A model generated the notes under the pieces. It did no database searches. It saw only the letters and a program-made list of their open reading frames with translations, and had not been told where the DNA came from. From Chromera velia (taxonomy: Eukaryota > Sar > Chromeraceae), in assembly GCA_018398765.1 (NCBI GenBank), contig JAHBMJ010003327.1:62501-83819 (forward strand): a stretch of 21,319 nucleotides of DNA. The letters are read 5' to 3'. Position 1 is the stretch's first letter. Every line of letters starts with the position of its first letter. Positions 10,815 to 18,100 of the stretch are shown one piece after another. The position numbers and the translations under genes are program-made.

Positions 10815-11165
10815 GTCTGTCTGCCTGTCTGTGTGTGTCTGTGTCTGTGCCTGTCTGTCTATCTGTCTGTCTGTGTCTGTGTCTGTGCCTGTGCCTGTCT
10901 GTCTGTGTTTGTTTGTCTGTCTGTCTGCCTGTCTGTTTGTCCATCTGTCTGTCTATCTGTCTGTCTGTCTGTCTGTCCGTGTTTGTTTGTCTGTCTGTCT
11001 GTCTGTCAGATCGCTGCCCGATGCGGGACCTCCTCGGGTTCCGGTGTGGCCGGGTCGGGGTGTCTGTCGTCGATCGGGTCCCGTCTCTGGGGGACGGCGC
11101 TGGTGCTGTTTGAGAGGGAGGCGGCGGGGGAGACACAGGCACAGGGAGACGGGTTGGCTGCATAG
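827..11165 (+). CDS. ARID/BRIGHT-domain protein, candidate SWI/SNF (ARID2/RSC9-like) chromatin-remodelling subunit; 11-exon gene
   Basis: Eleven exons (827-1925, 2859-2975, 3918-4114, 4624-4843, 5373-5731, 6352-6676, 7259-7320, 7901-8288, 8876-9015, 9636-10256, 11010-11165) join with compatible phase at every junction, giving 3684 nt and 1227 residues ending at TAG. All ten introns are GT-AG. The start ATG sits in an A-rich context after a purine tract. Residues 35-128 match the ARID fold: an FWKKLF helix, LDLYAVY, a GGG turn, GKWIKLA and a final LESYLKFLW...LEKEF helix. ARID domains bind DNA, and in ARID1/ARID2/RSC9 they sit in SWI/SNF-type remodellers in the nucleus. A Gln/Gly/Ser/Pro-rich linker follows to about residue 300. 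The rest is Leu/Ala-rich and helical, with stretches such as LIAAVNALLILS and [14 protein letters not shown] that suggest an alpha-solenoid. Exon 10 encodes a Glu/Arg/Lys coiled coil split by a basic TPKRRRL cluster, a possible nuclear localisation signal. Assignment to ARID2/RSC9 rather than another ARID protein is inference; the ARID call is firmer. Confidence 0.75.
1926..2858 (+). other. Intron 1 with CTGT microsatellites and a 40-bp tandem duplication
   Basis: This 933-nt GT-AG intron starts with a long T run (about 1957-1977). It carries CTGT repeats at about 2418-2470 and 2503-2532, and a 40-bp-period duplication (ctcggtatcg at 2611 and 2651) followed by CTTCC repeats. Its 3' end contains the first hairpin insertion with its flanking repeats. 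No exon was found inside it. Confidence 0.65.
2754..2887 (+). repeat. Hairpin insertion 1 flanked by 37-bp direct repeats spanning the exon 2 acceptor
   Basis: The 37-bp segments 2754-2790 and 2851-2887 match at 34 positions and include the GCAG acceptor plus the first bases of exon 2. Between them are 60 bp containing a 13-bp perfect inverted repeat (ttttcatacagat at 2812-2824, atctgtatgaaaa at 2833-2845, 8-nt loop). The downstream copy continues into the real exon. The upstream copy offers a decoy acceptor 97 nt earlier, which is out of frame. Confidence 0.85.
2859..2975 (+). CDS. Exon 2 of the ARID gene
   Basis: The exon encodes residues 367-405 in phase 1 to phase 1, beginning with [18 protein letters not shown] and ending [10 protein letters not shown]. 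It is spliced from GCAG| to AACG|gtcaga. Its 3' half with the donor is repeated downstream five more times, so which donor is used in vivo is uncertain. The first donor was chosen as the simplest; every copy ends at the same phase. Confidence 0.7.
2915..3401 (+). repeat. Six-copy array of the exon 2 3' end with its 5' splice site
   Basis: The core GAGACGGGATCT...TCAACG|gtcagacagaagag occurs six times, with exon-end G positions at 2975, 3067, 3164, 3226, 3318 and 3380. Copies 2, 3 and 5 also carry the upstream ctcctctgtcag stretch, so each could be a 48-nt cassette (3020-3067, 3117-3164, 3271-3318). Copies 2 and 5 are open in the gene's frame; copy 3 has an in-frame TGA. Copies 4 and 6 lack the acceptor-like head. 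Purine-rich GAAGAGAAGA spacers separate the units. Confidence 0.85.
3402..3917 (+). other. Rest of intron 2
   Basis: The stretch is purine-rich to about 3660 and then pyrimidine-rich, with CTGCCTGC repeats ahead of the acceptor tttttgcag at 3911-3917. The open frames through it look like splice-neutral low complexity, and no domain was recognised. Confidence 0.55.
3918..4114 (+). CDS. Exon 3 of the ARID gene
   Basis: The exon encodes residues 406-471. It enters in phase 1 (G|CT gives Ala) and leaves in phase 0 at CAGAGG|gtctgt. The joined product reads [22 protein letters not shown], a continuous amphipathic helix across the junction, which supports the splice. A run of ten G bases encodes three Gly residues. 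Confidence 0.75.
4115..4623 (+). other. Intron 3, CTGT/CTGA-rich
   Basis: This 509-nt intron carries CTGT repeats at its 5' end (about 4115-4240), a short CTGA run near 4346-4363 and a pyrimidine tract before gtgtgcag at 4616-4623. No coding content is supported. Confidence 0.65.
4624..4843 (+). CDS. Exon 4 of the ARID gene
   Basis: The exon encodes residues 472-544 from phase 0 to phase 1. It begins [16 protein letters not shown], has an acidic Asp/Glu-rich loop, and ends [14 protein letters not shown] plus one base at ATGG|gtgagc. The donor region is duplicated 112 bp downstream. Confidence 0.75.
4799..4963 (+). repeat. Hairpin insertion 2 flanked by 53-bp direct repeats spanning the exon 4 donor
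   Basis: Segments 4799-4851 and 4911-4963 are identical at 52 of 53 positions (t4841 versus a4953). Each includes the exon 4 end and the donor gtgagcac. The 59-bp insert (4852-4910) has a T-rich start and a perfect 14-bp inverted repeat (actttcatacagaa at 4874-4887, ttctgtatgaaagt at 4894-4907) around a 6-nt loop. The upstream copy is joined to the exon; the downstream copy leads into the intron. Confidence 0.9.
4964..5372 (+). other. Rest of intron 4
   Basis: The stretch is mostly C/T-rich, with a CA run at about 5258-5270, a GA run at about 5277-5306 and CTGA repeats near 5325-5352. It ends at ttgttcttgcag (5361-5372). Nothing coding is supported. Confidence 0.6.
5373..5731 (+). CDS. Exon 5 of the ARID gene
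   Basis: The exon encodes residues 545-664 from phase 1 to phase 0. It opens with a Ser-rich stretch, then a helical [16 protein letters not shown] segment, a Glu/Gly-rich acidic loop ([12 protein letters not shown]), and ends [19 protein letters not shown] at TCG|gtgggt. The frame stays open into the purine repeat, but that would encode only poly-Lys/Arg/Glu, so the donor is preferred. Confidence 0.75.
5815..6101 (+). repeat. Polypurine (GAAA/GGAA) microsatellite in intron 5
   Basis: About 290 nt consist almost only of A and G in GAAA and GGAA units on the transcribed-sense strand. The open frames here encode only Lys/Arg/Glu runs and are not genes. The strand is complementary to the pyrimidine tract of intron 9. 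Confidence 0.9.
6102..6351 (+). other. 3' part of intron 5
   Basis: This is unique sequence with no repeat, ending at agccgcag. No exon is supported within it. Confidence 0.5.
6352..6676 (+). CDS. Exon 6 of the ARID gene
   Basis: The exon encodes residues 665-772. It begins in phase 0 after gccgcag with [18 protein letters not shown], continues [17 protein letters not shown] and ends near LDDQWEEN. The frame runs to a TGA at 6715-6717. The phase-1 donor at 6677 (AACA|gtcagt) was chosen because it joins to exon 7 in frame. If it is not used, a truncated form would end at 6717. Confidence 0.65.
6677..6979 (+). other. 5' part of intron 6
   Basis: This is GT-rich and T-rich intronic sequence containing the alternative in-frame TGA at 6715-6717. 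No other coding content is seen. Confidence 0.55.
6980..7320 (+). repeat. Four-copy array of the exon 7 acceptor and exon head
   Basis: Units start at 6980, 7071, 7163 and 7253 with spacings of 91, 92 and 90 bp. The differences lie mainly in poly-T length. Each unit has gttcag|GACGCTCCGTGATG, about 40 bp of exon 7 head, then (in the first three) a T run and a polypyrimidine tract leading to the next acceptor. The three upstream copies share gatgccag where the full exon has gatggcag. Only the fourth continues to a donor. Confidence 0.9.
7259..7320 (+). CDS. Exon 7 of the ARID gene
   Basis: This 62-nt exon runs from phase 1 to phase 0 and encodes [20 protein letters not shown] (residues 773-793, with the first codon split), ending TCG|gtcggt. 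It forms an amphipathic helix that fits the surrounding helical body. It is the last and only complete copy of the four-copy array. Confidence 0.7.
7393..7484 (+). repeat. Self-complementary (CA)n(GT)n microsatellite in intron 7
   Basis: A CA run (about 7393-7424) is followed directly by a GT run (about 7426-7484). Together they form a near-perfect inverted repeat able to fold as a long hairpin. Confidence 0.85.
7485..7900 (+). other. Rest of intron 7
   Basis: The stretch is pyrimidine-rich, then a purine-rich part near 7640-7735, then a C-rich polypyrimidine tract before cccgctgcag. A cag at 7620-7622 is another possible acceptor, but the following frame ends soon and does not join to exon 8. 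Confidence 0.5.
7901..8288 (+). CDS. Exon 8 of the ARID gene
   Basis: The exon encodes residues 794-922 from phase 0 to phase 1. It begins [20 protein letters not shown], carries a run of about 13 Ser residues, then a Lys/Glu-rich charged stretch, and ends GDVDDRLTK at AAAG|gtgggt. The donor region is duplicated 101 bp downstream. Confidence 0.75.
8255..8392 (+). repeat. Hairpin insertion 3 flanked by 37-bp direct repeats spanning the exon 8 donor
   Basis: Segments 8255-8291 and 8356-8392 match at 36 of 37 positions and include the exon 8 end and donor. The 64-bp insert (8292-8355) has the same ctttcatac motif and gaatgaatg end as the other insertions. Its palindrome is imperfect, centred on gaattc at about 8320-8325, so it appears to be an older or diverged member. 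Confidence 0.8.
8393..8762 (+). other. Middle of intron 8
   Basis: The stretch opens with CTGA repeats, followed by unique sequence and a pyrimidine-rich tract before the triplicated acceptor. No coding content is supported. Confidence 0.5.
8746..8913 (+). repeat. Three-copy tandem array of the exon 9 acceptor and exon head
   Basis: A 56-bp unit (ctctctttgcag|CGGCACTC...CGCATGCG) occurs three times, with exon starts at 8764, 8820 and 8876. Because 56 is not a multiple of three, only one acceptor keeps the frame set by exon 8 and open downstream. That is the third, at 8876. Confidence 0.9.
8876..9015 (+). CDS. Exon 9 of the ARID gene
   Basis: The exon encodes residues 923-969 from phase 1 (G|CG gives Ala) to phase 0. 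It begins [19 protein letters not shown] and ends SDVSAPSPV at GTG|gtcagt. The frame closes at TAG 9058-9060 if unspliced. Confidence 0.7.
9016..9635 (+). other. Intron 9, microsatellite-rich
   Basis: This 620-nt intron carries a long pyrimidine tract (about 9106-9296), a GA run near 9364-9387, iterated gtaagt (about 9389-9416), CTGT repeats (about 9450-9480), then CT and GT runs up to the acceptor gtgcgtgcag. No coding content is supported on either strand. Confidence 0.7.
9636..10256 (+). CDS. Exon 10 of the ARID gene: coiled coil and basic cluster
   Basis: The exon encodes residues 970-1176, phase 0 to phase 0. It starts [19 protein letters not shown], then a long Glu/Arg/Lys/Gln coiled coil (about residues 994-1038), the basic TPKRRRL cluster, a second Lys/Glu-rich helix with repeated EEMKRKE, and ends with [20 protein letters not shown] at ATTGAG|gtcggt. 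It is the clearest non-repetitive coding exon after exon 1. Confidence 0.8.
10257..11009 (+). other. Intron 10 with a CTGT array of about 330 bp
   Basis: This 753-nt intron contains GGGA repeats at its start, unique sequence, and then from about 10677 to 11007 an almost uninterrupted array of CTGT, CTGC and TGTG units. The array runs directly into the acceptor ctgtcag. Long open frames on both strands across the array are consequences of the repeat. Confidence 0.8.
11010..11165 (+). CDS. Exon 11 (terminal) of the ARID gene
   Basis: The exon encodes residues 1177-1227 (start [26 protein letters not shown]; end QGDGLAA) and stops at TAG 11163-11165. The acceptor is ctgtcag at the end of the CTGT array. 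The nearby polyadenylation signal supports this as the end of the gene. Confidence 0.75.
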   Translation: MAARCGTSSGSGVAGSGCLSSIGSRLWGTALVLFEREAAGETQAQGDGLAA

Positions 11166-11234
11166 TGCGCGTGTGTCTGCTTGGAGGTCTCCCTGCTGGT
11201 TTTGCCTTTTTAGAGGGAGGAGGGCGGTCCCCGT

Positions 11235-11240
11235 AATAAA
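11235..11240 (+). terminator. AATAAA polyadenylation signal
   Basis: The hexamer AATAAA lies 70 nt after the TAG of exon 11, at a normal distance for 3' end formation of the ARID transcript. Confidence 0.5.
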
Positions 11241-11834
11241 GGGGACGTTGGGATGGGAGCTTCTGCACATTTTCTCTAGCTCTTGAGACAGAAGCAGAGA
11301 GATCAGATATCCCCCTTTCGTCTTCATTCGCCTCCACTGCCCTTTTATCCTTTTGTGTGTCTCGATTTGGAGGAGGGAGGGAGAAGAGTGCGGCGGTCTC
11401 TTGTACAGACACACACTCGCCCGCACGCGTGTACCCACATATGCTCATCCACACACACTCGAGTGCCCGCACGCGTCTACCCACATATCCTCATCCACAC
11501 ACACAGGGACGTACGCAAGGAGGAGAGGAACTTTCCTTGCTGGTCTTCTTGCCTTTGCTCCGCTCTCTTCTACACATTCACAGACAGACGGTTCTGCCTG
11601 GGGAGTTTTTTTCGCCTGCCGTTTTCTGTCTGTTTTCCTGAAAACCCGATGGATCGACTGGGGTGACCACTAAAGGGTACGCACGTTTGCTTCTTGAATA
11701 CTCCTCTGATAGGATGTTTCCAGACACTCACCCCTCCACATGTACGTGCGTGATGTAGTGCCGCAGTGATGAAATGGAACTACTGATGGACAGTGATCGC
11801 ATATATAAGTTTATTTTTCTCAAATTCGCTGCAG
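11241..11834. repeat. Downstream flank with a 46-bp tandem duplication
   Basis: The region holds CA-rich sequence with a duplicated unit (gcccgcacgcgt at about 11419 and 11465, period 46, only a few mismatches). From about 11650 the sequence becomes unique and more AT-rich. No gene is supported. Confidence 0.6.
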
Positions 11835-11928
11835 GCCAAAAAATTCAATGCATCATCATCAGAAACGGCGTCTGAAACGCCTAGAATTATACGTGTACTA
11901 AGGCATGCGTTGAACTCATCCAAAATAT
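11835..11928 (+). other. Weak candidate exon
   Basis: A 94-nt open segment lies between a good acceptor (ttcgctgcag) and a near-consensus donor (gtaagtacc). It could encode AKKFNASSSETASETPRIIR and a little more. No partner exon or homology was recognised, so this is a candidate only. Confidence 0.2.
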
Positions 11929-13635
11929 GTAAGTACCGTGGTCCATATATAATTAAAGAAAAGAATAATTTCGATACGAGAAGTCGTTGAGAACCATTAT
12001 CATGAATATAGAGCATGATGTGTTCTAAGCTAGCAGCTTACGTATAAGGTCACATGATGAATGGAGATGCATCGGTCGTATTAAGTCCAAGGACTGTCAC
12101 ATAGGGCTAGAAAAGAAAAGAGGTTTCAACCAGTGTGGATCGATCTGAGTGAAGAGCAAGCAGAAACAATAATTCTGCCGTTTAGGGTTGATCCAGCCGT
12201 GGCCCCCGCGCCCACACGTGCATGAGCGAGGTGCCTGGCCGGGGCATGCCAGGCCATAACCACTATGTGGGACGATGTGGGACGCACCCTGGTGTGCGCA
12301 TACATGAGGGCAAGAATGCAGGCAGCGCACCATAGAATAGCCAGCGGGTGCCTGCGGGGCACCAGGGGAGAGGTGCGAACAGTGAGCGTCGAGGGAGGGG
12401 CAACGGTAGCGGTAGTACTCGGATAGACGGAGTGACAATCAACCGCTCCAATAGATAAGGTAAGGTCGTGGGAAGACATGGAGAGGTCATATGTGGTTGA
12501 GGTCAATACATGCCTCTAGAGTTGAACTGTTGATTGAAATGAAATGCATTAATATTACTGTCTGCATCCATCGTATTCAAGTTCCATGACAGATGGACAT
12601 AGCAGGAAAATTTAGTACGGCACGACGTCAACATCACAGTGGTACATAACAGAGCATGATCATTCATCTTAGGAATCATTTATATGGCCGGAGCTTATAC
12701 GGCTCACCGGCTTTAACCTCATACATCATCATCATCATCATCATATCTAGACCTATATAGTAGTAGTTTATAAAAAACGTTTTATTCTACATATCTGGTT
12801 TAAGCATTTGACAAGTTGACATAGGCTAAAACATGTGTATAGAGAAGAATGCATTTTGAGATCTGTTCTTCGCATGTCCGCCTTACTTTGGTCCTTCCAT
12901 TCCTCTACGCAATACTACAACACATCTGGCTATACTGTAACACTTTAGGTTCAACTCGATCAGTCTTTTATGATTCAGCCGTCCATGCATGCGTAAGAGT
13001 GCACTACTGAATCCGCTCATCTCTCCCCCTTCACCGGAGTGGCCTTGCGTGCCCCTGATGTATACACTTGCTACCCGTAGATGGGTAAGTTAGATGGGCA
13101 ACTTGGAGCCGAGCTCAGATTCGGCCACACACCTTCTTATACCCCTGCCCCCACTTCTCGCTTAAAAGTCCTGCCAGCCTGCAAACATGTACACTGGGGG
13201 GGACGGGGGAGGAAGGGATGGATAGGCCGGGGGGAACTACGATCTATCCGATGCCGGTCAGTGGGGCAGGGAAGGTTTCTGATCATGCTCCCCTTCATGC
13301 TTTTTCTGAGAAGACACAGTTTCCCCCCCCTCCCCCTATGTGCAGGTCACGGCAGGACGGAGGGAGATAGACAGGAAGACACTTCAGGGAGGCATGGAAA
13401 GGGACTCGCAGATGGCTTTCTGGAAAGAGGTGGGGCCAAAGACTTCCGGATTTGTTGGAGACAGGAACTCCAAAGAGTTAGGGTGGGGGGTTCAAGGGAG
13501 GGGAGGAGAAGCAGCAACTTGGAGGGGAGGACATAGAAGAGGACTTTCTGGGCGGGCAGGGAGGGAATAAAGTATGCGATCACAGTAAGCTCGGCTCGTG
13601 CATGCATAGAAGAGAGGCCTTCTCAATAGACTTGA
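11929..13635. other. Unassigned intergenic DNA, possibly including the 5' region of the retrotransposon
   Basis: No convincing gene is present. Noted items are a small inverted repeat (gcctggc 12233-12239, gccaggc 12248-12254), a CAT run near 12724-12745 and a G-rich open frame 13081-13536 without a recognisable domain. A possible terminal-exon-like segment (cag at 13343-13345, stop TAA 13568-13570, AATAAA 13566-13571) exists but has no partner. Confidence 0.4.
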
Positions 13636-13788
13636 ACGTATGATAGAATACCATTTTCTCCAGCGATCACACATGACATTCATACAGGTAGGACACCTTC
13701 GCCTCTCTTGGATGCATCGACTCTCGATACATGCCACTCTCCTCTCGGAGTAGCTGACAATGTCATTTCTTTGGATAAAGAAGAATAC

Positions 13789-14256
13789 ATGAGTGCAGAA
13801 GGTATCGGATGGAAGGTGACAGATGTATACGATGTTTCTTTTTCTTTTCTTTCACTTCCTCTTCCTCTCTCTCTCACTGGGGTGGGGGGGGGGATGAAGA
13901 ACCAACCAACGGGGAAGACAGGAGGGAAAGGAAATGAAGAGATGAGGAAAAAAACAGATAGACGGGGGGAAAAAGGAAAGGGGGGTAACGGAAGAAGCTT
14001 CAAAGGGAATGGAGAAAATGAAAAAGGAAAAAACAAAAGAGGAGGTGATGGCCCGGGTCCTCCGAACGCCTCAGGGAGAAAGAAGTCGAAGGAGGAGGGG
14101 ACCCAGTGCTGCAAATATAGTTGTGCTGCAAATAGCACCTGCAACCGCTGTAAGTGCGCTAAGCTCAAAAGGGCTTGCTGGAACTGTTCTCTAGGAAGAC
14201 AGGGCAAATGTCAGAATTCTTTTGGAAATTCTTTCCCCTTTGCTTCTTCTTCTTCT

Positions 14257-14289
<33 letters not shown>

Positions 14290-15084
14290 CCCTCCCCTTC
14301 TCCTTCCGCTTCCTCTTTATCTTCTTCTTTTTCCTCTTCTTCTTCTTCTTCTTCTTCTTCTTCTTCTTCTTCATCTGCTCTTTTCTTTTCTTCCTCTTCC
14401 GCTGGACCCGGCAAGGGAAGGAACGAGGGGGGCAACGGACAGGGAGGGGAGGGGGGGGAGAGGCCAGGCCACCGGATCGACCCTTCTTCTTCTTTTTCTT
14501 CTTCTTCTTCTCCTTCTCCTTCTTTTTCTTCTTCTTCTTCTTCTTCTTTTTCTTCTTTTCCTTCTTCTTCTTCTCCTTCTTCCTCTTTTTCTTCTTCTTC
14601 TTCTTATTCCTCGGTGGCAGGCAGTGGGGGGAAAGAAGGAAGGGGGGGAGGAATTAATAGAAATAGAGCCGCGCGAGATTTGTCAAGTTGTGCTGGGAAG
14701 GAGGGGGGCCATCCAGCTGGATGCCTCCCCCATTCTGGCCTGATCGACCCATTGAATGCATGCATGCAGGTTTAAAATCCTATAAACTCTCTTTCTCTCT
14801 CCTCTTTTTCTCCTCTTTCTGGATCTGCTATGGCCGAAGAACCTTTTCTCTCTGCATCTTTGCATTTTTTGTCTTCTTCCTCTTCCTCGTTGTTTGCTTA
14901 TGATGAGAGTGAGCTAGGACTTGATAGAGGATCTGATCCTGCACTGAATCGCAGCTCGAGTGAAGTTTTGCTTTCATGCCCTTCGCCATCATCTAACGAG
15001 CTTTCTCGCTCGAGGGGACAGGGCCTTCCGTCCCCTTTTTCTGGATCGCCACGCCTTTCTGACTCTGAGTCCTCTTCCCCGTGA
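13789..15084 (+). pseudogene. Retrotransposon ORF1 (Ser-rich, Cys-cluster protein), interrupted by one TAA
   Basis: The frame is open from 13636; the first ATG is at 13789. It encodes a Lys/Gly-rich basic stretch, then a dense Cys cluster at 14107-14217 (CCKYSC, CNRCKC, CWNC, GKC) and long poly-Ser tracts from TTC/TCT repeats. A second Ser-rich acidic part ends at TGA 15082-15084. The in-frame TAA at 14773-14775 splits it, yet the frame continues another 103 codons. ORF1 proteins of LINEs bind element RNA, and the Cys cluster could be a zinc-binding nucleic acid module. Its CxC-type spacing is unlike the CCHC knuckle of many ORF1 proteins. The exact start is uncertain. About 431 residues result if the TAA is passed. 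Confidence 0.6.
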
Positions 15085-15120
15085 AGCGATCTCCCTCCTA
15101 TTTATCGACCTTTCTCTTTT

Positions 15121-18100
15121 ATGCCAGCCTTAACACTCCTCATCCCATATAGCAAGAGAAGGAGGAGAAAGAAACGAAGGAGAGATCGTGATATTCTGAA
15201 TGATTCTTCTTCCTTTTGCTCTGCTGCCTCACATGCTCCTCCCAAATCGTCCTCTTCTTCTTTTTCTTCTTTTTCGGATTCTTTTTCTCCCCTCTCCTCC
15301 CCCTCTTCCTCTTCTTCTTCTTTTTCTTCTTCTTCTTTTTCTTTTTCTTCTTCTCCTCCTCTACTTATATTAGGGTATAAAAGGTTGTATGGTGGTGAGA
15401 GATGGTTTGAAATCAGGCACTCTCCTGAGTCTGGTCTCGAATGGGTGAAGGAAAGGGACTTGATGAAAGAAAGGTTAGAAGATGAGAGAATAATCATACA
15501 AAAAGCCATGAGACAGTATTGGAAGGTGAGAAGAGGCAAGTTCAAGAAGCGAGGGAATGCTTGCTACCAGGACTTGACGGTGTCTCACCCACGGGATCGT
15601 CTGCGCTTTGCCTATATCAATGTGGGAGGATTGTAGCGGAAGATAAGAAATGGAGACATTCGTTCATGGCTCACTGAAACGGATGCAGATGTTGTGGTTC
15701 TGGTCAAAACACAGCACCTGTCCTGCGATTTAGAATTGAAGGGTTGGAAAGGAGTACATTGGTCACATAGGGAATGGAGAAAAAGAAAGATAAAAGTCCA
15801 TTCCGCTTATGCAAACAAAGAAATCCGGTCTGGAGGCGTATGCATTTTGGTCAAATCAGACCGTTGGGAGGAACTCAGACCAGAGTTTGAGCTAGTAGGG
15901 CCGAGCATTGCCAGGATGGCCATCCACTTGTCAGGTAGAAAACTGCATGTGTTTGGGGTGTATTTGTTGGGGGGTTGGTTGAATCATAAGAAAGATGACA
16001 CAAAAGAGATCCTGTCTGATTCCCTGTGCTCTGTCCCCCTGGGAGAGCCGAGAGTGGTCCTGGGAGACCTCAACTCTCATACAGCATCGCTCTGTCCAGA
16101 AGGTCTCGAATGGAATCGTGAGCAACTGTTTAAACAGGACAAATCTACCGGCTCTGACGAGTCGGCTCCCTCTTTCATCCGGCATTCAGAATGTAAGCAG
16201 TCAGTCGACCCCATGGGCCGTGAATTGGTGCGTCTTTGCGGTGAAAGCAACCTACTCATCCTGAATGGTCTACAAAGGAAGTGTGGGAGAAAAGACTTCC
16301 GCTTTTCGGATGTTTGTACCTGTAAATCAAAGAATATGAAAAAAGAGGCATCCGTTGTCGATTATGCATTGGTTGACCCTTTCCTTCTCTCCTCTTGCAC
16401 TGACTGGGAAATCGCTTTCGATAGACTGATTGGCTCCGATCATGACTATGCATCTATCTGTTTTTCTCTCCTCTCTTCTTCGTTTGAGGCTGCGGGAAAG
16501 CGGACGGATGCCCCATCCCTGTAGCAGTGCCTCCCGCTTTACAGATCCATCAGAAAGGCAACGGTAAAAGATGAGGATTTGCTGCCAATAGCGGCAGCAG
16601 CAAGAGAGGTGGTAGGAGAGACATGGCAGGGACTCTGGGAGCATCATAGAGAAGTTGAACCATTTGAAGAGCCTCCCCTTCCCCCACCCTCTCCTGTGTC
16701 TTCCTCCCCACCCTCCTCGACAGCCTTTTTGCCCTCTTCTCTGACCTCCTCCCCAGTAAGCCCTCAAGATAAGAAAGACCGGGTGAAAGCCTTGGCTACA
16801 GCCTGGTGTCGGGTTTTGGTTGGGCTGGTGAAGGAAGTAATAGTGAAAGCGACAGAGAAGCAACAGCTTCCTACCTTCAAAACGTTGTTTAGAGAGAAGG
16901 AAGGGTGGTGGGATAAGGAATAGAAAGAGCTGCAGGAATGCCTGAAGAAAGCAAGGAAGGAAGTTGAGGACTGTACAAGTGGGATGGAGAGAGAGTTAAA
17001 GCAGGAAAGGGTGGAAGACATCTTAAAGAAAAGGAGAGAGATCTTCCGGCAGAAAAGGAAGAGATATGAGAGAGCAGAAACTGAAAAAGCGAAGACACAT
17101 TTGCTTAATGACCCCCTCTTTCTTTGGAAAGAAAGGAAAAAGTTGTCGAAAGACGGTCTGAGACCAGGGGCAAGAGACTTCTCAAACCATTGGGCACGGG
17201 TTTTTGGGGAGGGCGAAGAATTGCCAGAGCCTGATCTGGAGCCGGAGCCCCCGAAGCAATTCATTTTCTCATATAAGCAGGTGACTGATCATCTGAAAGG
17301 AATAGATAGAAAGAAAGCGGCAGGGCTCAATGGCATCTCTCCTCAACAACTCGATCTTTGCTTTTATTACTCTCCCATCTCTTGCTTCCTTTTGTTTGTT
17401 TTCTTTAATTTAATGCATGCATATGCATGTTGGCCTGATAACTGGAATTTGTTCAGAATCGTACCCGTCCCAAAAGGTCCCCTTTTGCCACAGCCGAATG
17501 ACTGGCGTCCAGTCCATATCGTTAACCCCCTTGTAAAGCTTTTTGGTCTCCTTATGGATGATAAAATCCATCAGTAAGCTCGTTTTGACAACAGACAGAT
17601 CGGGTTTAGGAAAGGGGTGGGCATAAGAGAGGGGATCGGAGCAGTGGTAGGCTTGGTACAGGAATGCAGAAGAGGCAAGAAGGGGCTCTTGGGCGGATTT
17701 GTTGACTTCTCAAAGGCGTTTGACTCCATCCTCCGGCTGAAGCTTCTGGCAAAGCTGCAGGCTGAGGGAATAGAGAAGAGAGATCTGTCGATGATTGCAT
17801 CAATGTATAGAGGTGTGAAAGCGAGAGTCGATGGGGACTTGGCTCTATTCCCGGAGGGAGCAGGGGTTAAGCAAGGTGATACGTTGTCCCTGTCGCTTTT
17901 TCTATTATTCATTAATGACCTACATGATGAGATTCAGAAAGGAAAACGGGGAGATGGAAAAGAAACGGAAGGGGTTCACCTTGCTGGGGCCAGTTTGGGA
18001 AGTATAGGCTACGCTGATGATTTTGTCTTGTTTGTACACTCAGCAGCCGACCTCCAAGCAAAATTCGATGCCCTGGAGGGGTATTGCGGAAAGTGGGAGT

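Noticed and set aside
11163-11165. TAG of the ARID gene read as Gln, implying a host-wide TAR reassignment
   Set aside because: The gene has about 47 CAR codons and no internal TAR. AATAAA follows at a normal distance, and the extended frame soon meets another TAG without adding sensible protein.
10594-11484. 296-residue minus-strand frame with many RQTDRQTD units, and its plus-strand SVCLSVCL counterparts
   Set aside because: All arise from the CTGT array, which has no stops in several frames. No domain or splice support was seen.
12097-12506. Cys/His-rich minus-strand frames
   Set aside because: Two overlapping frames of similar quality exist and none has a recognisable zinc-binding spacing or splice context.
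13081-13536. 151-residue open frame before the retrotransposon
   Set aside because: It is Gly/Arg-rich with no domain, G-rich composition explains the lack of stops, and it has no link to ORF1. It may be 5' UTR of the element.
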